A DNA stretch of 64,000 nt from Salvelinus alpinus (lineage: Eukaryota; Chordata; Actinopteri; Salmoniformes; Salmonidae), in contig NC_092091.1 in assembly GCF_045679555.1 (NCBI RefSeq), positions 18,660,072 through 18,724,071 on the forward strand. The letters run 5' to 3'. Every line of letters starts with the position of its first letter. Position 1 is the stretch's first letter. Under the pieces are notes generated by a model, which had not been told where the DNA came from, did not search any database, and saw only the letters and a program-made list of their open reading frames with translations. A program made the translations under genes and the position numbers. Shown in pieces: positions 59,201-64,000 of this stretch.

Positions 59201-60888
59201 GAGAGGTGGACTTGTAGAAGTGGTGTTTCTCTGTAAGAGGTGGACTTGTAGAAGTGATGTTTTTCTGTAAGAGGTGGACTTGTAGAAGTGGTGTTTCTCT
59301 GCGAGAGGTGGACTTGTAGAAGTGGTGTTTCTCTGTAAGAGGTGGACTTGTAGAAGTGGTGTTTCTCTGTGAGAGGTGGACTTGTAGAAGTGATGTTTTT
59401 CTGTAAGAGGTGGACTTGTAGAAGTGGTGTTTTTCTGTAAGAGGTGGACTTGTAGAAGTGGTGTTTCTCTGTGAGAGGTGGACTTGTAGAAGTGGTGTTT
59501 CTCTGTAAGAGGTGGACTTGTAGAAGTGATGTTTTTCTGTGAGAGGTGGACTTGTAGAAGTGATGTTTTTCTGTAAGAGGTGGACTTGTAGAAGTGGTGT
59601 TTCTCTGTAAGAGGTGGACTTGTAGAAGTGGTGTTTCTCTGTGAGAGGTGGACTTGTAGAAGTGGTGTTTCTCTGTAAGAGGTGGACTTGTAGAAGTGAT
59701 GTTTTTCTGTAAGAGGTGGACTTGTAGAAGTGGTGTTTCTCTGTGAGAGGTGGACTTGTAGAAGTGGTGTTTCTCTGTGAGAGGTGGACTTGTAGAAGTG
59801 GTGTTTCTCTGTAAGAGGTGGACTTGTAGAAGTGGTGTTTCTCTGTGAGAGGTGGACTTGTAGAAGTGGTGTTTCTCTGTAAGAGGTGGACTTGTAGAAG
59901 TGGTGTTTCTTTGGTCGACTGCTAGCAGGTTCATCTTGTTCATTCTCTCCCCTGGTTCCCCTCAGGTCCACAATGTGGCGTTTGCCTTTGAGCTGATGCA
60001 TGACGGCAGCCTGAAGAAACCCAAAGCCAAACCAGACGGTACAGTACTAACACAATATATTACATCAGTGTTTCCCAAACTAGGGGTTGCGACCCCATAT
60101 GTTTTTGCCTGATTTAAACATGGGGTTGTGAGAGAAAATGTGCAGTGATGATGTTCTTTTCTACACAGAATATCATACAACATTATTGCCTGATGATCTT
60201 CTGAACATCCCAATAACTTTCTGATGCATTTCAGTCATTTCAAACCATACTTCCTTCAGATTGAAATAATGTCAAAAGTAATGTCAGACTGATTTGTAAT
60301 AGACTGTCATAGCCCAAATTAAAAAAGCAAACATTGGCTGTAAATTACAAAAAAAAGTTTGGGAACCCTTGCATTAGATGAACAGGGAGGGCGGTAACAC
60401 ATGGGGAATGCAGGCAGTGAACTTTCAGTAGAAGAGGGAAGCTTGCTGAAGGTAGACTGTCATTGGAATGCTCATGATGCTTGAGTATATTTAATGCCTT
60501 AGATGTCCGGTAGGTGGAGCTCTTTTCTCACTTTAGATACTTGAACATTGATGTACATCTAAGCCAGCATGTGACCCAAACACACCCAACCTCACCCCGC
60601 CAGCTTTTGTTTTCCTGAATATAAAGTCTCACACGATGAATTGTCGAAACAAAAGTTTATATTTTTATGTTTGTATACCAATATTACCCAGAATCAGTCA
60701 AGCAGGATGAGCTTTTCTTTGTGTTTGTGATTTTCCCTCTCAGAGAGAAGTTTGTTATTTTTGTTTTTATAAATAATTCTTTACTTCTTTTGTGTGCATT
60801 GTTTGGTTATAGACATTGTGAACCTTAACTTGAAGTCCACCTTAAGGGTGTTGTACAACATTTTCACCAAATACAAGAACTCTGAGTG
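56229..60888 (+). pseudogene. parvb: parvb (beta-parvin), broken copy
   Basis: Parvins link integrin-linked kinase and paxillin to actin through two calponin-homology domains. Exons: 56229-56295 (NMLNPTSRESY), 56383-56478 (VLIDWINNKLEEDRIIFKDL), 56733-56872 (EKLSGRKL, LLRPHGWSIE), 57161 onward (SIHTKNLVAM), to about 57289 (VTKELTSTTE), 57403-57422 (MMIGRF), 57499 to about 57557 (ERDAFDTLLDHTPDKLNV), 58217-58318 (FADGVYLVLLMGLLEDYFVP), 59966-60038 (VHNVAFAFELMHDGSLKKPK), 60813-60888 (IVNLNLKSTLRVLYNIFTKY). MMxGRFE, GLLEDYF and LKKPKAxP favour parvb over parva and parvg. Breaks: TAG at 56472-56474, a base lost in KLNVAEV, two TAG codons in exon 3, deletions in the NLVA exon, and no recognisable SLITFVNKHL exon. 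The second CH domain's last three exons look intact. A 1.6-kb minisatellite fills the intron 58319-59965. Confidence 0.92.
58327..59915. repeat. 34-bp minisatellite, about 47 units, in a parvb intron
   Basis: The unit is GACTTGTAGAAGTGGTGTTT, then CTCTGTAAGAGGTG. Unit starts at 58359 and 59889 are exactly 45 x 34 bp apart, and a degenerate 32-bp unit precedes at 58327. The array begins eight bases after the intron start at 58319. Three main variants alternate: CTCTGTAAG, CTCTGTGAG, and GATGTTTTTCTGTAAG. The order A-G-A-T-G of these recurs at 58461, 58733, 59141 and 59583, implying block duplications. Long frames on the minus strand are artefacts of the period. Confidence 0.97.
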
Positions 60889-61209
60889 ACGTCTGCCTGC
60901 CAGACACAGTCACACACAGTCACACACACAGCTACAGTGTGAGGAGAATGAAGGCACTGTGCTTGTGCCCACTTTAAGCCTAAACAATGATTGAACCCAC
61001 GGGAAATAGACAAAATTCACCCCTCGTATCAGTGCCGTGGGACTTACAGATACCCCCGAGGACTGGCCTGAAGAGACAGATTGTTTGTATTTAATCTCCC
61101 CCAATGTCAGTATTTAATGATAACCACAACCCATACTCCAGCACACTTATGTTTTAATACTCAGTCAACACTGGAGAATGTATTATGCAATTGGAAAACA
61201 TGGACAGCA

Positions 61210-61849
61210 AATTCCCCAGCGTTAAAAACAAAACAAAAATATCACTGAGAGTGTTAAATCAACACTGAAAGTGTTGAGTCTGTGGACCAATCTAGACAGT
61301 GGAACAGTGTTAAATGAACACTGTTTTGTGTAAAACCTTGTTCAAATATTTCCCAGAGTTACTTGTATTTCGAGTAAATTTGAGTTACCACCCATGACTG
61401 TATTTGTTAGTGACAGAGATATGGTTGTTGCATTCATCCATTTTCAGTCCTATGAACTTAACCAAGTGAGATCCTAAGTGAGTATGTATCATAAAAAAAT
61501 AAGCTTTTTAACTAAATAGAATAAGTATTACACAAGGCCTTATTTTGAGGGCCTATTTTTACCCTAAACCATGGGCCAGAAATTCATACAAATCACTTTG
61601 AACCAAAACCATCATTATCATATTTCCCAGCATTTTAAAAACTTTACAGGGTACCATTACAGTTGCAAGTGTTTGTACCCCTTTAGGAACAAATCAAACT
61701 ATTTTATTTGTGTAATACAATGGCCTGAAACTCACGAAGTGTGTTAATTTAAAACTGTTCCAATGTCTATATGGGACCACAGACTCAACACTTTCAATGT
61801 TGATTTAACACTCTATGTTCATTTTGTTTGTTTTTTACACTGGAGAATT
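61210..61849. mobile_element. MITE with roughly 80-bp imperfect inverted ends
   Basis: AATTCCCCAGCGTTAAAAAC, then AGAGTGTTAAATCAACACTG and AAAGTGTTGAGTCTGTGGAC, on the left is mirrored on the right, where GACCACAGACTCAACACTTT, AATGTTGATTTAACACTCTA and GTTTTTTACACTGGAGAATT read the same inward. The mirrored blocks occupy about 61210-61292 and 61771-61849. The interior is AT-rich and non-coding. Family not identified. Confidence 0.8.
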
Positions 61850-61978
61850 TGTTGTGTGGGTGTGTATTTTCTGCAATAAGCCTCTACTGCTTTATAAGAA
61901 GATATTTATGTGTAAAATGCTGTATGTTCTATCTCATAAAGCTTTATACAGTATATTATTATTGATGTACTTCTATTG

Positions 61979-62466
61979 TATCTATCCTGCCAATGACTGG
62001 AATGAATTGCAAAAATCACTGAAGCTGGAGACTTATATCTCCCTCTCTAACTTTAAGCATCAGCTGTCAGAGCAGCTTACTGATCGCTGTACCTGTACAC
62101 AGCCCATCTGTGAATAGCACACCCAACTACCTCATCCCCATATTGTTAGTTATTATTTTGCTCTTTAGCACCCCAGTATCTCTACTTGCACATCATCATC
62201 TCCACATCTATCACTCCAGTGTTAATGCTAAATTGTAATTATTTCGCCACTATGGCCCATTTATTGACTTACCTCCCTAATCTTATTACATTTGCACGGA
62301 CTGTACATAGATTTTTCTATTGTGTTATTGACTGTACATTTGTTTATCCTGTAACTCTGTGTTGTTTTTGTCACACTGCTTTGCTTTATCTTGGCCAGGT
62401 CGCAGTTGTAAATGAGAACTTGTTCTCAACTGGCCTACCTGGTTAAATAAAGGTGAAGAAAAAAAA
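61979..62466 (+). mobile_element. LINE 3' end, same family as 25167-27201
   Basis: It starts in the last codons of the reverse transcriptase (NDWNELQKSLK, SNFKHQLSEQL) and runs through the 3' UTR to CTACCTGGTTAAATAAAGGT and an A-rich tail. It keeps the C-terminal residues that the minus-strand copy lost. 5'-truncated. Confidence 0.92.
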
Positions 62467-62805
62467 ACAATTTTAAAAGATAAATGAATTGTAACAGTGC
62501 TATTTTAGTATTCTCTGACTGACTATATGGACAGGTTCAAGCCATATTTCTTGATGCCGACCCTGTTGCCTTTCACCTTAAGTGCAATATTATTTATTCT
62601 CCTTCTGTACCACAGAGCATCATTTTGTTGACCTGCCCTTCAGATGAGAGGGAGAGCTGAATGTACAGGAGTCCACTCATGTATTTTAGACCATGGGTAA
62701 ATTATTAAGTGGTCAAGTCTGGATCGCCAGGAGACAGGCTGTTCAATGGAAACAACTCGCCTCCCTTCTTGTATGTATCTGCCTGGACGTGTCTGTCTAT
62801 CAAGA

Positions 62806-62811
62806 AATAAA
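62806..62811 (+). promoter_or_regulatory. Candidate parvb polyadenylation signal
   Basis: AATAAA within CAAGAAATAAATG, downstream of a non-repeat 3' UTR-like stretch (62480-62800). Assigned by position only; the LINE and MITE lie between it and the stop codon. Confidence 0.3.
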
Positions 62812-62860
62812 TGTTTGAATTCAGAAAGCTGGTGAATGTGTTTAATTATACACTTCACAC

Positions 62861-63028
62861 CAGTGGAGGCTGCTGAGGGGAGGACGGCTCATAATAATGC
62901 CTGGAACGGAGCGAATGGAATGGCATCAAACATATGGGAACCATGTATATGATACCATTGCACTGATTCCACTCCAGTCATTACCACAAGCCCGTCCTCC
63001 CCAATTAAGGTGCCACCAACCTCCTGTG
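62861..63028. mobile_element. Short palindromic MITE, second copy
   Basis: CAGTGGAGGCTGCTGAGGGG, then AGGACGGCTCATAATAATG, is mirrored by the end that reads CGTCCTCCCCAATTAAGGTG, then CCACCAACCTCCTGTG. It is the same family as 35455-35597, in the opposite orientation and with a longer centre (CATATGGGAACCATGTATAT). Confidence 0.85.
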
Positions 63029-63355
63029 CTTCACACATGTACGGTAGCTTTCTTTGTCTTCAGAAGTGAATCAGAAGTGTGGCGGAGATTGGAACTCACA
63101 ACACAAGCCTTCTGGTTTTGGTTTAGCCAAAGGAATGAGGGGGTTTATTTTAGGACTGTGTCTTTATTTTCTTGTCTATGGTAACCATGACTACTTCTCC
63201 TTTTCCCTTTTTGCCCATTCCTCTTCGGGTTGATGGAGTGTGCGTGTTTCCTCTGCTCCTCTGACGTAGAGATGGTGCACATGCAGTGTGTTGTCTCTTC
63301 TCTCTCTGTATATGATTGGGGAGTGCTGGAGGACAGACTACAGCCATTATACAGC

Positions 63356-63464
63356 CACTGGGCACAGACGTCAATTCAACGTCTATTCCACGTTGTTTCA
63401 ATGTAATTTCATTGAAATTATGTGTAAACAATGTTGATTCAACCAGTGTGTGCCCAGTGGGATG
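63356..63464. mobile_element. MITE-like repeat with GGGCACA/TGTGCCC ends
   Basis: CACTGGGCACAGACGTCAAT, then TCAACGTCTATTCCACGTTG, with the mirrored AACAATGTTGATTCAACCAG, then TGTGTGCCCAGTGGG, at the right. This compact repeat is common in fish DNA. No coding sequence. Confidence 0.75.
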
Positions 63465-64000
63465 TTTGTTTTGGCCTCCTGTGGTGTGGTTGCCACTTCT
63501 ATTAGGTGAAGTGACCTCACTTGTTGTCTCTTCTCTCTCTGAAGAGACAACAAGTGAGGTGACCTCACTTCACCTCACTCACCTCTAAGCAGTTGTCTCT
63601 ATCCAAATGCTCTAAACTGTAAGTCTGGACTTCATATACATGGCCTCTCCTCAGAACACACTGTGTGTAACAAAACCAAGGTTTACTTTTGCTTACTTCT
63701 TCCCTTCCACATCCTCTCATTTCTCTTTTTACCATTTTCAGTCCTTCATTCTGACCTTCTGTTTCTCCCAAATTGTTATTTTTGGTCCTGAATTGTATGA
63801 AGATCGTTTGTGCTGCTATCCTGTAACACGTTTCTGGAGAAGTGCTTGTCAGATTGGGTGTATTTTTCTCTGTCGCAATGCTATTTTGATTGATTCAGTG
63901 TTGACGTCAGTCAGGAAGCAGAGTACAACAGCGTTATTTCCTTATTCTGTCTGTTTGCTGCTACTCCTCTGAAGGTATGATTATTCAATTTGCCTTTTGT
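63465..64000. other. Non-coding end of window with an inverted repeat
   Basis: At 63504-63580 an inverted repeat is seen: AGGTGAAGTGACCTCACTTG, then TTGTCTCTTC, pairs with GAAGAGACAACAAGTGAGGT, with an imperfect outer part (GACCTCACTTCACCT) and a TCTCTCT loop. The remainder to 64000 shows no gene. Confidence 0.6.

Larger units (their letters stand above)
60889..63355. other. parvb 3' flank with MITEs and a LINE end
   Basis: This stretch holds the MITE at 61210-61849, a LINE 3' end (61979-62466), a candidate polyadenylation signal at 62806-62811, and a palindromic MITE (62861-63028). No gene is seen. Confidence 0.5.

Noticed and set aside
58327-59915. Regular short repeats resembling a CRISPR array
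   Set aside because: Units are contiguous with no unique spacers, the DNA is vertebrate, and it lies in an intron.
58439-60001. 520-codon and 338-codon open frames on the minus strand (HHFYKSTS... repeats)
   Set aside because: The 34-bp period is one base more than a multiple of three, so three units make a 102-bp, stop-free cycle. The frames are by-products of the minisatellite, with no start context or domain.

Overview
The window is vertebrate nuclear DNA, almost certainly from a salmonid fish. It carries several Tc1-like transposon families typical of salmonids (one close to the Sleeping Beauty lineage), salmonid-type LINE 3' tails, tRNA-headed SINEs, hAT elements, and short palindromic MITEs. 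The genes have introns with GT-AG splice sites. There are no bacterial operons, CRISPR arrays or intact RNA genes.

Layout. 1-29 kb is a transposon graveyard. It holds a Sleeping Beauty-type Tc1 remnant, a three-exon relic of a cysteine-rich multicopy protein, a nearly intact Tc1 element (4653-6136), at least four LINE pieces, two hAT elements, SINEs and microsatellites. At 29.5-29.8 kb the first two coding exons of an SR-protein kinase (SRPK1/2 family) lie on the minus strand. Head to head with them, from 31.2 kb on the plus strand, come three consecutive host genes, each readable exon by exon but each broken: pus7 (31.2-39.7 kb), hdac10 (42.0-50.8 kb) and parvb (56.2-60.9 kb).

The three plus-strand genes carry premature stops, frameshifts, missing exons, an internal exon duplication and, in hdac10, a 4-kb hAT insertion. 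The simplest reading (inference) is a fractionated duplicate left by the salmonid whole-genome duplication, with working copies on the sister chromosome. The gene contents argue for an ancestral block: hdac10 and parvb are both on human 22q13, and SRPK2 and PUS7 are both on 7q22.

The most unusual structures are: a Tc1-like element rebuilt as a 1570-bp palindrome with two 581-bp arms (52855-54424), nested inside an older Tc1; a 34-bp minisatellite of about 47 units that starts within ten bases of a parvb splice donor and repeats a donor-like motif in every unit; a perfect 32-bp inverted repeat over the catalytic motif of a LINE reverse transcriptase; and nested insertions with readable target-site duplications that give a relative order of events. 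I found no credible new multi-gene system. All coordinates were read by eye, so boundaries may be off by a few bases.
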